From an uncultured SAR116 cluster alpha proteobacterium (GTDB taxonomy: Bacteria; Pseudomonadota; Alphaproteobacteria; Puniceispirillales; Puniceispirillaceae): DNA of 64,000 nt. A program made the position numbers and the translations under genes. Of the stretch, positions 19,517-29,072 are shown piece after piece; position 1 is the first letter of the stretch; each line of letters opens with the position of its first letter. Below the pieces are notes generated by a model, which was not told the origin of the DNA, ran no database searches, and saw only the letters and a program-made list of their open reading frames with translations. Where the stretch lies: assembly GCA_902520885.1 (NCBI GenBank), contig CABYPW010000004.1, positions 62,001 to 126,000 on the forward strand, read 5' to 3'.

Positions 19517-21091
19517 CTAAAATTTATTTGCTTTTTGCCCTCGTAAATGATTTAGGTCAAGAAAAACTGAACCTAGGATCAAAATAAAAATTAATACAGT
19601 TGTAATTTTCCACCTATACCTAGAATATATTGTTGCTTCTTGGTTAAGTGGTAACAGAATATCTAAAATCCCTTTTTCAGAAAGATTTATTTTACCAACA
19701 AGAATACCCTTATAATCAAACGCAGCTGAAATTCCAGTATTTGCAACGCGGACCAAAGGTAATCCCTCCTCTATTGATCTCAGGCGTGCCTGACTCAAAT
19801 GCTGATAAGGGCCAAGTGTTTTACCAAACCAAGCATCATTAGTTAAGTTTACTATAATGTCTGGTCTATCTTTTGATGAAAATAAAACTGGAAAAATAAT
19901 TTCATAACAAATAAAGATTCCCAATTTTATATTATCTTTAGTGTACAATAATCCTTTATTTGGTCCTATATTAATATCCATTTTATTCCCAAATAAAGAT
20001 AAATTTTTAAAAGGAAAATTATCCCTAAATGGAATATATTCTCCAAATGGAACACGTTTTTGCTTATCAACTATTCCAGCTGAGTAGCCATTAGTGTCAA
20101 ATAATATTGCAGAATTATATAATTTCTTATTCAAATCAAAACGCAGCATCCCAGACAAAAGCTCTGATTTATTAACTAATATTTTTTTAACAATATCATT
20201 AAATTCTTTTTTGGAGTTTGGCCAAATAGAAGGGTATGCAGCCTCAGGCCAAATTATTAATGATGCTGACGTTTTCTTCAGTTTAGATAAAGCAAATAAA
20301 CTTTCTATATGTTGGTCTTTATATTCTGGCTTCCACCTCTGATTTTGAGGAATGTTTGGCTGCACAATCCTTATCAAATAATCTGAATTTTGTTCCAATT
20401 CTAAATTAATTGGTACAGAAGCATGATCAATTCTCCAATAACCATAGAAAACACTTATTATAAAAGGCATAATACATAAAAAACATAGCTTCCAAGAACG
20501 AAGATATAGAAAACAAAGAGAAACGATAAATAAAAGTATGAGAAAGGCAGAACCATTTTGTCCAATCACAGATGCAATCTGAGACAAGTAAACATGAGTT
20601 AATATAAGATGTGATGGTGAGTTCCAAGGAAATCCTGTAAATAAAAAAGACCTTCCTAATTCTGCTAAACCAATAAAAAGGACCGAAAATAATAGTCTAG
20701 ATATGATAGTTTTTCCGCAGATAAATACAAATAAACCAGCAATTGCCCAGAAAATAGCTAAAAATGCTGGTAAACCAAACAGGCTAAAGGGTAATAATAA
20801 AATTTGCCATGAAACATCTACAAATAGAGAAGCCGAGATCCAGTAAAGTGAAGCAGAAAACCAACCAAAGGCAAACCCCCAAAATAACAACATAATTTGC
20901 CTTACGGACTTTGAAAGCAATGAATGAATAAAAAATGGAATAAATCCGAGAATTGCTGGAAAAATAAACAGAGGCGGAAGTGACAATGAAGCCACCATGC
21001 CGAATGAAGCCATTGCAAATACCTGCAAAAAAAGCCCTTTTTGATGTAACTTATTGGATAACTTAATGAATTTAAATTCGGCTATTTTCAC
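19517..21091 (-). CDS. lnt: Apolipoprotein N-acyltransferase
   Basis: Inner-membrane enzyme that adds the third acyl chain to lipoproteins. About six to eight hydrophobic segments occupy the first 225 residues, followed by a periplasmic nitrilase domain. The catalytic triad is visible as Glu283 (W-P-E-A-A-Y-P), Lys343 (D-K-Q-K-R-V-P-F-G-E) and Cys395 (I-C-Y-E). A last membrane segment lies near 493-510. The start is GTG at 21091 with a weak ribosome-binding site. The length of 524 residues is normal. Several lipoproteins that would be its substrates are encoded elsewhere in this window. Confidence 0.95.
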   Translation of the reverse strand: MKIAEFKFIKLSNKLHQKGLFLQVFAMASFGMVASLSLPPLFIFPAILGFIPFFIHSLLSKSVRQIMLLFWGFAFGWFSASLYWISASLFVDVSWQILLLPFSLFGLPAFLAIFWAIAGLFVFICGKTIISRLLFSVLFIGLAELGRSFLFTGFPWNSPSHLILTHVYLSQIASVIGQNGSAFLILLFIVSLCFLYLRSWKLCFLCIMPFIISVFYGYWRIDHASVPINLELEQNSDYLIRIVQPNIPQNQRWKPEYKDQHIESLFALSKLKKTSASLIIWPEAAYPSIWPNSKKEFNDIVKKILVNKSELLSGMLRFDLNKKLYNSAILFDTNGYSAGIVDKQKRVPFGEYIPFRDNFPFKNLSLFGNKMDINIGPNKGLLYTKDNIKLGIFICYEIIFPVLFSSKDRPDIIVNLTNDAWFGKTLGPYQHLSQARLRSIEEGLPLVRVANTGISAAFDYKGILVGKINLSEKGILDILLPLNQEATIYSRYRWKITTVLIFILILGSVFLDLNHLRGQKANKF

Positions 21092-21121
21092 CTTGGCTTG
21101 CTTCTTAAATTAACATTTAGT

Positions 21122-21961
21122 TTATTTTAGCTTATTAACCGAATGAATGCCATCTATCTTCAACAATGTAATGCGTCGCGGATCTCCTTCAATGACTTCA
21201 AACTCCAACCCACAGGGATGACGTATAACCTCACCTTTCACTGGAACTCTACCAGCCAGTTGGAATACGAGCCCAGCTACTGTATCAATCTCTTCACGTT
21301 CTTCAACATCCACTAAAGGACCAACTAATTTTTCAAGATCCTCAAGCTCTAGTCTCGCATCTGCGATTGCTGAGTCTTCCTCTATTAGCTCGAAACGAGG
21401 CATTTCCATTTCATCATGTTCATCTTCAATTTCTCCAACGATCTCCTCTACAAGGTCTTCAATTGTAACAAGACCATCGACACCACCAAATTCATCAACT
21501 ACAAGAGCAAGATGGCGTCTTTTTAATCTCATCTCATGAAGTAAATCCATCACCCAAATTGAGGGCGAAACAAATAAAACAGGACGCATCAGTTTTTCTA
21601 AATCCGGCTTTGAGCCCTCAAGTAAGTGTGGCATCAAGTCTTTAATGTGAATCATTCCCAATATCAAGTCCATGGAGCCGTTATGAACAGGCAGTCTGCT
21701 ATGATTAGCAGAGCAGATATGCGACATAACACTATCGATGTTTTCAGTCAGATCTATAGAAACAATGTCAGCTCTTGGAACCATAAGACTCTCAGCAGTT
21801 AAATCTTTCAAATCTAAAATATTTCGTAACAAAGCGCTTTCATGATCATCAAAACTATCGTTCGTCTTGTTGGAATTTTCGATTAGTTCTGATAGTTCAT
21901 CTCTTACCGATTGCTTTCTAAAACTAAATGGTCCCATTTTAAAATTCTTAAGGAATGTCAT
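21122..21961 (-). CDS. corC: CBS-domain protein of the CorC/HlyC family
   Basis: Soluble protein with two CBS domains (about 60-185; S-L-M-V-P-R-A-D-I near the first, V-V-D-E-F-G-G-V-D-G-L-V-T-I in the second) and a C-terminal transporter-associated CorC_HlyC domain (about 195-275). Family members are tied to magnesium or cobalt efflux, but direct evidence is limited. At 279 residues it lacks the N-terminal membrane DUF21 part. It sits between ybeY and lnt, the common order in proteobacteria. Confidence 0.9.
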   Translation of the reverse strand: MTFLKNFKMGPFSFRKQSVRDELSELIENSNKTNDSFDDHESALLRNILDLKDLTAESLMVPRADIVSIDLTENIDSVMSHICSANHSRLPVHNGSMDLILGMIHIKDLMPHLLEGSKPDLEKLMRPVLFVSPSIWVMDLLHEMRLKRRHLALVVDEFGGVDGLVTIEDLVEEIVGEIEDEHDEMEMPRFELIEEDSAIADARLELEDLEKLVGPLVDVEEREEIDTVAGLVFQLAGRVPVKGEVIRHPCGLEFEVIEGDPRRITLLKIDGIHSVNKLK

Positions 21962-21973
21962 AGTTTTTTTTCC

Positions 21974-22573
21974 TCATAACGAATAAGGGTTTGGAATATT
22001 AAAAATACCCAATATTTTTTTTTCTTTGTTTTCCATAATTTGAGCTTGAATTTCATCTTCGTGCTCATATCCGAGAAGGTGCAAAACGCCGTGCACTATC
22101 AAATGATTTAGATGATTTACAGTAGGTATGTTCAGTTTCTTTGCTTCTTTATTAATAATTTCATATCCTAAAAATATATCGCCAAGATGAAATTCATCTC
22201 CTGTCTGGTCAATGCTCCCATCAGAAAAAGACAATACATTTGTTGGATTTGGTTTATTTCTAAAATCGGCATTTAGTTTACACATATGCGCATTATCTGT
22301 AGCTATTATTGACAGAGTGGTTCGTTTATTTGGCAAAATTATAGGGTGAGATGAAAAGTTAATGACCGTTTCAATAATCACACCGAGCTCTTTCATATCT
22401 ATCAGGTGAAAAATACCCAACCAACATTTTTCTAAGATAGATATGCTAGCTTCACCATCTTTAAATTTCAAGAGAACAAAACTGTCATTGTTTTCAAAAT
22501 ATGTGTTATATTGAATGTCAGACTCTGGACTGTCAGATTCTTCTGAAGAGGCTTCTAAGATTTCAGTATTCAT
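21974..22573 (-). CDS. ybeY: Endoribonuclease YbeY
   Basis: Zinc-dependent RNase involved in 16S rRNA 3'-end maturation and ribosome quality control. The metal-binding H-x3-H-x5-H (H-G-V-L-H-L-L-G-Y-E-H) lies near the C-terminus, and the S-x-x-N-x-x-F-R-x-x-x-x-P-T-N-V-L-S-F segment is recognisable. I chose the ATG at 22573 (199 residues) rather than a TTG three codons upstream. The first 40 or so residues are an acidic, low-complexity extension not seen in the 155-residue E. coli protein. It lies between phoH and corC. Confidence 0.92.
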   Translation of the reverse strand: MNTEILEASSEESDSPESDIQYNTYFENNDSFVLLKFKDGEASISILEKCWLGIFHLIDMKELGVIIETVINFSSHPIILPNKRTTLSIIATDNAHMCKLNADFRNKPNPTNVLSFSDGSIDQTGDEFHLGDIFLGYEIINKEAKKLNIPTVNHLNHLIVHGVLHLLGYEHEDEIQAQIMENKEKKILGIFNIPNPYSL

Positions 22574-22672
22574 TTTTTTCAAATAGTTTTCAATTACGTT
22601 AAAATGATGCTATAAATATACGGTATTTGTCCAGTAAATTTCGTGAATGAAAAAGTAAACGATTTTAAAACA

Positions 22673-23647
22673 TTATTTTTTTTCTTCGTTATAGGCTTTT
22701 AATATTCTGCCTACAACCGCATGTCTAACCACATCTTTACCAGACAGGCAAAAAATTCCAACGCCTTTTATTTGTTTTAGTCTGGCAGTTGCATCAACCA
22801 AACCAGAGAGCTGATTTGGTGGCAGGTCTATTTGGGATAAATCACCCGTTATCACCATTCTTGAATTGTGACCAAGTCGGGTTAATACCATTTTCATCTG
22901 AACTGATGTAGTGTTTTGAGCCTCATCAATTATCACAAAAGAATTACTTAATGTGCGGCCCCTCATAAACGCAAGTGGTGCTATCTCTATCTCACCGCTC
23001 ACTAGCATCCTTTCTACCTTATCAACAGGCATCATGTCGTAAAGGGCATCATAAAGTGGTCTAAGATATGGATCAACTTTTTCCTTCATATCTCCAGGCA
23101 AAAAACCTAGCCTCTCACCTGCCTCAACTGCAGGACGTGATAAAACTAATTTTTCGACCTTCTTACTTTTAAGATAATCGACTGCTATTGCCACTGCCAT
23201 GTATGTCTTGCCCGTACCAGCAGGACCAAGGCCAAATACAACTTCATTTTGACGCATTATTTTAAAATAATCTTCCTGGCCGTGTGTTCGAGGAAAAATC
23301 TTTTTCCGCCAAGTTGCTGCATGCACGTCAGATTTTAACGAGGGTTTTGAAAGGTCATATCCATTTTCAACCAATCTTAATATATCCTCAATAAGTGGAC
23401 CGTCTGCAGCTGCTTGAGGATCTGGGTCTGCAGATAATTGCTTAAAAAGCCTTTGTATAACATCCCCTGCAAGCTTTGTCTGTTTAGCAAACCCTTTGAT
23501 CCTTAATTCGTTTCCAAAGCTATCAATTGAAACGTTTAATGTTTTCTCGATTTTTGCTAAATTGACATTATATTGTCCGCAAAGTAATAATAATAAATCA
23601 TTGTCATCAAAAGTTAATCTAAAAGCCTTTTCTTCTCTGCTAGTCAC
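22673..23647 (-). CDS. phoH: PhoH-like ATPase
   Basis: P-loop protein of the PhoH family, with Walker A G-P-A-G-T-G-K-T in the middle and Walker B V-I-I-D-E-A-Q-N, plus an N-terminal KH-like region. The family is linked to RNA metabolism and often co-located with ybeY, as here. The length of 324 residues is typical. It starts with GTG at 23647, supported by an AAAAGG site about 8 bases upstream. The biochemical role is still unclear. It lies 14 bases after miaB and 99 bases before the ybeY start. Confidence 0.92.
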   Translation of the reverse strand: MTSREEKAFRLTFDDNDLLLLLCGQYNVNLAKIEKTLNVSIDSFGNELRIKGFAKQTKLAGDVIQRLFKQLSADPDPQAAADGPLIEDILRLVENGYDLSKPSLKSDVHAATWRKKIFPRTHGQEDYFKIMRQNEVVFGLGPAGTGKTYMAVAIAVDYLKSKKVEKLVLSRPAVEAGERLGFLPGDMKEKVDPYLRPLYDALYDMMPVDKVERMLVSGEIEIAPLAFMRGRTLSNSFVIIDEAQNTTSVQMKMVLTRLGHNSRMVITGDLSQIDLPPNQLSGLVDATARLKQIKGVGIFCLSGKDVVRHAVVGRILKAYNEEKK

Positions 23648-23661
23648 TGGGATTACCTTTT

Positions 23662-24999
23662 TTAACTTATTATTTCTGCAAATAAAGAGTTTTGTCTTCC
23701 ATCTAAAACTTTTACCTGCACTACTTCACCTATTAAACTTTCAGGACCATCAAAATATACTGATTGCATATAGGGAGTTCTAGCATTTAATTTGTCGCCT
23801 TTAACACCTTTTTGCTCAACGAGAACCTCAAATTCCATAGATTCACAATTTTTATTAAATGCATATTGCTGAGCATCTAGTAATTGCTGCAACGCTAGCA
23901 GACGCTCCGATTTAACATGTTCTGAAACTTGTTCAGATTTATCTGCTGCAGGAGTACCAGGGCGTGCGCTGTACTTAAAAGAATATGCTGACGCATATCC
24001 AACATTGTTTATTAGTTTTATAGTATCTGCAAAATCTCTATCCGTCTCTCCTGGGAAACCCACTATAAAGTCCCCAGACATAGCCACATCCTCTCGAACA
24101 GAACGCAAACGCTCTATAATTCTTAAATAATCTAATGCTGTATGGCGCCTATTCATAGCATGTAAAATTTTATCGGAGCCTGATTGTATTGGCAAATGAA
24201 GATATGGTATTAACTTATCTACCTCAGCATGGGCATTAATTAACTCATCATCCATATCCAATGGGTGAGAGGTTGTATAGCGAATTCGATAAAGTCCTGA
24301 TAAGTCTGCTAATTCTCGAATTAGCCTACCAAGCCCCCATTCTTTCCCATCGAGCCCCTCTCCGTGCCATGCATTCACATTTTGGCCAAGGAGAGTTAGT
24401 TCTTTTGTGCCAGAAGAAATTAACTTTTTTGCCTCGTTGATAATTGCTTTTGCAGAACGTGAAAACTCAGAACCTCTTGTATATGGAACAACGCAAAAGC
24501 TGCAAAATTTATCGCACCCTTCCTGAACTGATAAAAATGCAGTAGGTCCTCGTTTTCCTATTTTTTCTGGCAAAAAATCGAACTTTGTTTCTGGAGGAAA
24601 ATCGGTGTCTATTAAATGCCCTCTGTCAACTGGATCTAACTTTGCAACCAAGTCTGGAAGCCTATGATAAGTTTGCGGACCAACAACAATATCAACCCAC
24701 GGAGCACGCTTTGTAATTTCCTCACCTTCAGCTTGTGCCACGCAACCTGCAACAACTATTTTTACCTGCCGATTTTGCTGTTCTGCAGCACGCTCTTTTA
24801 CTTTTCGAAGACGACCAAGCTCTGAAAATACCTTTTCAGATGCTTTTTCTCTAATATGACAGGTGTTTATAACAATTATATCAGCCTCCTGTAAGTCTTT
24901 GCCTTCCTGATAACCTAAAGGTAAAAGAGAATCTTTCATTCTGTCAGAATCATAAGTATTCATCTGGCAACCATATGTTTTAAGAAATAAATTCTTCAT
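23662..24999 (-). CDS. miaB: tRNA-2-methylthio-N6-dimethylallyladenosine synthase
   Basis: Radical-SAM methylthiotransferase that converts i6A37 to ms2i6A37 in tRNA. The N-terminal domain holds its three iron-sulfur Cys (first in Y-G-C-Q-M-N near residue 10, others near 47 and 83). The radical-SAM C-x3-C-x2-C (C-D-K-F-C-S-F-C) is near 160-170. A TRAM domain ends the protein. The length of 445 residues is normal. In Caulobacter a fur gene lies near this region, between rimI and miaB. Here only a 97-base spacer separates rimI and miaB. Confidence 0.97.
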   Translation of the reverse strand: MKNLFLKTYGCQMNTYDSDRMKDSLLPLGYQEGKDLQEADIIVINTCHIREKASEKVFSELGRLRKVKERAAEQQNRQVKIVVAGCVAQAEGEEITKRAPWVDIVVGPQTYHRLPDLVAKLDPVDRGHLIDTDFPPETKFDFLPEKIGKRGPTAFLSVQEGCDKFCSFCVVPYTRGSEFSRSAKAIINEAKKLISSGTKELTLLGQNVNAWHGEGLDGKEWGLGRLIRELADLSGLYRIRYTTSHPLDMDDELINAHAEVDKLIPYLHLPIQSGSDKILHAMNRRHTALDYLRIIERLRSVREDVAMSGDFIVGFPGETDRDFADTIKLINNVGYASAYSFKYSARPGTPAADKSEQVSEHVKSERLLALQQLLDAQQYAFNKNCESMEFEVLVEQKGVKGDKLNARTPYMQSVYFDGPESLIGEVVQVKVLDGRQNSLFAEIIS

Positions 25000-25096
25000 A
25001 AATTCACAATCAATAACAAATTAGTTGGTCATGGTTAAATTGGTCATTACGTTTAGATTTAAGACATTTCAAGTTCGATATAGTATCGGGCATATT

Positions 25097-25549
25097 TTAA
25101 CTTTTCAACTTCCAAGAATATTCATAAGAATCAGATGAAACACCATCTCTAAAATAATAATTCTTTCGAATTCCAATTTTATTAAATTCAGCCTTCTCGT
25201 ATAGAGAAATAGCAGCAATATTATTTTCAGCAACACCTAAAAAAATTTTTTGAATACCGTTCTTTATGCAATGTTTTTGAAGGTGGGAAACAAGTTTATA
25301 GGCAACACCTTGTCTCCTTTGTTCTTTTATAACACCAATTTCAATAATATCAATTTCATCAAGTACATGAATGGCAGATATAAAAGAACTTAAGGTATTG
25401 TTAATATATCCACAAAATCCAATGTGATAAGGTTTTTTCATTGTTTCCAAAAATGTAACTGAGCTTTCATTATATAAGTTAATTTTCTGATAAAGTTTAA
25501 AAACAGCTTCAATATTTTGGCCTTTAATTTTTTTTATTTCAAACATCAA
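25097..25549 (-). CDS. rimI: GNAT acetyltransferase, RimI type
   Basis: Probable N-alpha-acetyltransferase of ribosomal protein S18 type. The 150-residue GNAT fold has the acetyl-CoA-binding R-R-Q-G-V-A segment (motif A, about residue 80-85) and V-A-E-N-N-I-A-A-I-S-L-Y-E-K-A-E-F (motif B). Position directly after tsaB (17 bases) supports the RimI assignment, since tsaB-rimI pairs are widespread. The sequence is more diverged than typical RimI, so the exact substrate is inferred from context. Confidence 0.82.
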   Translation of the reverse strand: MMFEIKKIKGQNIEAVFKLYQKINLYNESSVTFLETMKKPYHIGFCGYINNTLSSFISAIHVLDEIDIIEIGVIKEQRRQGVAYKLVSHLQKHCIKNGIQKIFLGVAENNIAAISLYEKAEFNKIGIRKNYYFRDGVSSDSYEYSWKLKS

Positions 25550-25566
25550 GCTAAACTAAAAAGCAT

Positions 25567-26274
25567 TTAATTGTTTATTTGTCGTTTTATTATTGGTGGG
25601 GCTAAATATAACGGAGTTGCGGGTGAACACTGTCCTTTATTTTGTAGCTGCCATGCTGCATAATTTGCTATATGCGCAGCATTAAGCTTTTCCATGAAAT
25701 ACTGCACGTTTGAGGCGTTTCCTCTATCACCATTAAATAAATCAGTTCTCTTAGCAAACGGACCATATATTTTTACTTTGAAACCAGACTTAATCAAATA
25801 ATTCACTTTGATTTGCAAGTGTTCTAATGACAAATCCTCTATATTATTTTGTGCTTTAATTTCTCGGTTAAATTCTTGACAATAATAAGACCCTCTTCTT
25901 GTATCCGTAATTGCAAAAATAACTATATTATCATTATATTCACCATCATTGTTCAGTTTATTGTAACAAGAAAACCCCAACGCAGATAAGCTATTAACAC
26001 CATAATATCCTTTGCCTGTGGCAATACTAAAACCCGTTATAGCAGCAAGACAGGTTCGTATGCCCGTAAATGAACCAGGACCTCTCCCGCCAACAAAAAA
26101 GTCGATTTCATCTAAGTTAAGCTTAGCTTGTTTTAAAGCTTTATGTACCTGAGTTATTATTCTTTCAGCATGACCAAATTTTGCTTCAATAATTTGATAA
26201 GAAAGAAGTTTAGAATTCTGCCAAATGGCAACTGAACTCGATTCGGCCGAAGACTCTAGCGCAAGTAAAATCAT
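25567..26274 (-). CDS. tsaB: tRNA threonylcarbamoyladenosine biosynthesis protein TsaB
   Basis: ASKHA-fold partner of TsaD in making t6A37 on tRNA. The start L-A-L-E-S-S-A-E-S-S-S-V-A and the G-R-G-P-G-S-F-T-G-I-R segment are characteristic. I chose the ATG at 26274 (235 residues), because the enzyme normally begins with this ATPase strand. An upstream ATG at 26313 would add 13 basic residues and is less likely. It is transcribed away from the polysaccharide deacetylase gene. Confidence 0.93.
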   Translation of the reverse strand: MILLALESSAESSSVAIWQNSKLLSYQIIEAKFGHAERIITQVHKALKQAKLNLDEIDFFVGGRGPGSFTGIRTCLAAITGFSIATGKGYYGVNSLSALGFSCYNKLNNDGEYNDNIVIFAITDTRRGSYYCQEFNREIKAQNNIEDLSLEHLQIKVNYLIKSGFKVKIYGPFAKRTDLFNGDRGNASNVQYFMEKLNAAHIANYAAWQLQNKGQCSPATPLYLAPPIIKRQINN

Positions 26275-26365
26275 TTTTTTCTTTATAAATTTATTTTTAA
26301 TTGGCATATGCAAACAAAGTAGTATTTTTAAGTTAACAAAATATGGTATAACACGAAAAAATCAA

Positions 26366-27421
26366 ATGGAAATTACGTGTTTTATGTTTAATCATTACTT
26401 ACTTTTTGTGTCTTTATTAATTGGCTTCATTAGCGTTGGCTTTAATGCAACATTACTCAACCAAGCTAAAGCGGCGGAGAAAAATGATTATGCAACAGTA
26501 ATAATGTATCATCGATTTGGTGAAAGCAGATATCCGTCAACAAATGTTACTATAGAACAATTCGAGTCCCATCTCGAATTTATTAGGCAGGGTAATTATA
26601 CTGTCATGCCGCTAATAAAAATTATAGAAGCGCTGAAGTCTGGAGGCGAAATAAATGATAAAACTGTAGCCATTACAATAGATGATGCGTATTTATCAGT
26701 TTATAAGGAGGCTTGGCCGCGCTTACAAGAATATGGTTATCCATTTACAATATTTATCGCAACAGACCCCGTAGATAATAATCTTAAAAACTACATGGAC
26801 TGGGATCAAATACGTGAATTACAGGAAGGTGGGGTAACAATTGGTTCCCAAACTAAATCCCACCCCCACATGCATAGATTATCCCCAATTAAGATAGAAC
26901 AGGAAATTGGTATATCAAACAAGAGGTTTTTGGAGGAAACTGGCCAATACCCCATGCTATTTGCCTATCCGTATGGTGAATATTCTCTAGATGTTGTAAA
27001 AGCCGTAAAGGATGCAGGATTTATTGCAGCATTCGGTCAAAATTCTGGTGTTTTATATGCTGATGATAATATGTTTGAATTACCAAGATTTGCGTTCAAT
27101 GAAAACTATGGGTCTATAGACAGGCTAAAACTTGCACTTGATGGGAAACCCTTGCGAGTGAGAGATATTATACCCCAAGACATGGTGTTAAAAGACAATC
27201 CTCCTTCTTTTGGTTTTACTGTCGATAAATCACTTACACCAATAAGTCAATTGAGATGCTTTTCTGGAGAATTTGGTCAACTTAATGTTGAAATATTAGG
27301 TCCAAGAGCAGAAATTAGATTGCCTGGAGCTTTGAAAAGACCTCGTTCACGTATAAATTGCACAATGCCTGCAGAAAATGGACGTTGGCGTTGGTTTGGT
27401 AGACAATTTCTTACTAATTGA
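26366..27421 (+). CDS. Exported polysaccharide deacetylase (NodB/CE4 family)
   Basis: Secreted or membrane-anchored carbohydrate deacetylase, probably acting on cell-wall or surface N-acetylated sugars. The start at 26366 gives 351 residues with a signal peptide ending near A-K-A (33-36). The NodB domain follows: M-Y-H-R-F near 47-51, the metal and catalytic Asp pair T-I-D-D-A (104-108), and H166 and H170 as the H-x3-H metal ligands. The C-terminal part (about 255-350) is not recognised. A longer frame to 26225 overlaps tsaB on the other strand and is not used. It overlaps the convergent glucosaminidase by 8 bases. Confidence 0.88.
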   Translation: MEITCFMFNHYLLFVSLLIGFISVGFNATLLNQAKAAEKNDYATVIMYHRFGESRYPSTNVTIEQFESHLEFIRQGNYTVMPLIKIIEALKSGGEINDKTVAITIDDAYLSVYKEAWPRLQEYGYPFTIFIATDPVDNNLKNYMDWDQIRELQEGGVTIGSQTKSHPHMHRLSPIKIEQEIGISNKRFLEETGQYPMLFAYPYGEYSLDVVKAVKDAGFIAAFGQNSGVLYADDNMFELPRFAFNENYGSIDRLKLALDGKPLRVRDIIPQDMVLKDNPPSFGFTVDKSLTPISQLRCFSGEFGQLNVEILGPRAEIRLPGALKRPRSRINCTMPAENGRWRWFGRQFLTN

Positions 27422-28379
27422 CTAGCATGCTATAATCAAAACGCTGTAAATTGTTATGTAATATAATATTTTTTATAGACTCAACATATTCATCACCCGT
27501 TTCAGCGTAAGGATACAAAGCTGAAGCTAATGCCAAACCATCGGGCCATTTTCCTTTTTCAATATATGAAATCCTGAGGTTTCTAAATTCTTTATAAGCA
27601 AAATGTGTGTTCAAATTTCTCATGTAAGACCTAACAGAGCTTTTAAGGTTAGGAAAACTTTGAACAAACGCCTGGCTATTTGACGCTTCTAAGGGTTTAA
27701 TGCCAGAGTTGGGTGACCAAGACCATTGTCCATATAAAGCGTTTCCCTCTATACTGAAACGAGATGTTCCCCAACCAGATTCTATGGCAGCTTGAGCCAA
27801 AGCCAAGGAAGTTGGTATTGGTAAAACTTTTTTATCTAACAACTGAAACATCTCATCACTGTTAGAAGTATTTTCGTCAATTTTATAGATTTTTGCGATT
27901 CTTTTCGCCTCAGAAAAGTTTGCTGATTTTTTTGTGTTCAAAAATATTTGTCTTTGGTTCCAAATTTCTTGATTTGCTTCAAGGATTAGAGGCAACATTA
28001 ACCTGATAAAAATTGCTTTTTTCTCTGCAACTGGCAATTTATCTAAACCAATAGGCACAGAGTTCAAATATATTTTCGGTACTTGTATCAAACCAGATAA
28101 TGTGTAGGTGGGATACTCAAAACCCATTGGAAGAAATTGTGTAAGAGTTTTATTGGGAATTTGAAAAAACCAACCTAACCCTTTATTCAAGAAATCTCTA
28201 TTTTCAAGTTGATAATTATATAAATTGTAAGCAGGGTCGTCGTTTCCATAACTTTCGATAGTCGTTTTTATTTCCGAATTAAAAAAGCGTGGCTTTTCAA
28301 AACTTAGTGGCAATAAAAAACCCAAAACAAGAGCACAAAATAAGATTAACAAAATAACAGGCTGAAACAACCTTGACAT
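27414..28379 (-). CDS. Bax-like glucosaminidase domain protein
   Basis: Predicted peptidoglycan hydrolase with an N-terminal membrane segment (about 7-26) and a glucosaminidase domain in the second half. The catalytic-type Glu200 lies in A-Q-A-A-I-E-S-G-W-G-T-S-R-F, followed by G-N-A-L-Y-G-Q-W. The whole 321-residue layout matches the E. coli Bax family. It is tail to tail with the polysaccharide deacetylase and 29 bases after nfuA. Both neighbours on this stretch act on cell-wall sugars, but no direct link is shown. Confidence 0.85.
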   Translation of the reverse strand: MSRLFQPVILLILFCALVLGFLLPLSFEKPRFFNSEIKTTIESYGNDDPAYNLYNYQLENRDFLNKGLGWFFQIPNKTLTQFLPMGFEYPTYTLSGLIQVPKIYLNSVPIGLDKLPVAEKKAIFIRLMLPLILEANQEIWNQRQIFLNTKKSANFSEAKRIAKIYKIDENTSNSDEMFQLLDKKVLPIPTSLALAQAAIESGWGTSRFSIEGNALYGQWSWSPNSGIKPLEASNSQAFVQSFPNLKSSVRSYMRNLNTHFAYKEFRNLRISYIEKGKWPDGLALASALYPYAETGDEYVESIKNIILHNNLQRFDYSMLVN

Positions 28380-28408
28380 CTCTTATTTTCCCCAAATTTT
28401 TTTAAATT

Positions 28409-28963
28409 TTAAGACGCAGCAGGCCTTACTTCTTTAACTTCAGGAATGTAGTGACGAAGCATATTTTCAATTCCCATTTTGAGGGTCGCTGCACTACTTG
28501 GACAGCCTTGACAAGCACCGCGCATCTGCAAAGTAACTATACCATCCTCATATGATGAAAAGGTAATATCACCGCCATCCATTGCAACAGCTGGTCTCAC
28601 TCTAGTATCAATCAAATGTTTAATTTGCTGTACTGTCTCACTATCAGTTTCATTTTCAGATGAAGCTTTTTCATCCAATGTCTCAACAACTGGTAATCCG
28701 GAAGCGTAATGTTCCATTATAGCCGCTAAAATCGCAGGTTTCAAAGAAAACCATTCGAGGGAGTCAATTTTAGTGACAGCAATAAAATCTGAACCTAAAA
28801 AAACAGATTGTACACCATCGATATTAAACAGGCATTTCGCGAGTGGGGAATTCTTAGCTTCAAAATCAGAATTGAATTCTGCGTTCCCTGTACCCATGAC
28901 GTCGACACCAGGAATAAATTTTAAAGCCGCTGGATTTGGCGTTTCTTCTGTTTGTATAAACAT
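28409..28963 (-). CDS. nfuA: Nfu-type iron-sulfur carrier protein
   Basis: Scaffold or carrier that delivers 4Fe-4S clusters to target enzymes. It has the alphaproteobacterial and mitochondrial NFU layout: an N-terminal Nfu_N domain (1-90, beginning F-I-Q-T-E-E-T-P-N-P) and a C-terminal NifU-like domain with the cluster-binding Cys pair C151 and C154 in G-A-C-Q-G-C-P-S-S. The length of 184 residues is typical. It lies 29 bases before the glucosaminidase gene in the same direction and after trpS, across a 109-base spacer. Confidence 0.94.
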   Translation of the reverse strand: MFIQTEETPNPAALKFIPGVDVMGTGNAEFNSDFEAKNSPLAKCLFNIDGVQSVFLGSDFIAVTKIDSLEWFSLKPAILAAIMEHYASGLPVVETLDEKASSENETDSETVQQIKHLIDTRVRPAVAMDGGDITFSSYEDGIVTLQMRGACQGCPSSAATLKMGIENMLRHYIPEVKEVRPAAS

Positions 28964-29072
28964 GTTTATTTTTCTCCAAAACCTAATTACTCAAATATAC
29001 TCTAAAAGATATTACTTTCAATGTATCAATAATACCACATATTGAAAAGTGATTACTCAAAAATAATACGAA

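Noticed and set aside
26225-26365. 5' extension of the polysaccharide deacetylase across tsaB
   Set aside because: It is antisense to the tsaB start. The ATG at 26366 gives a normal signal peptide.
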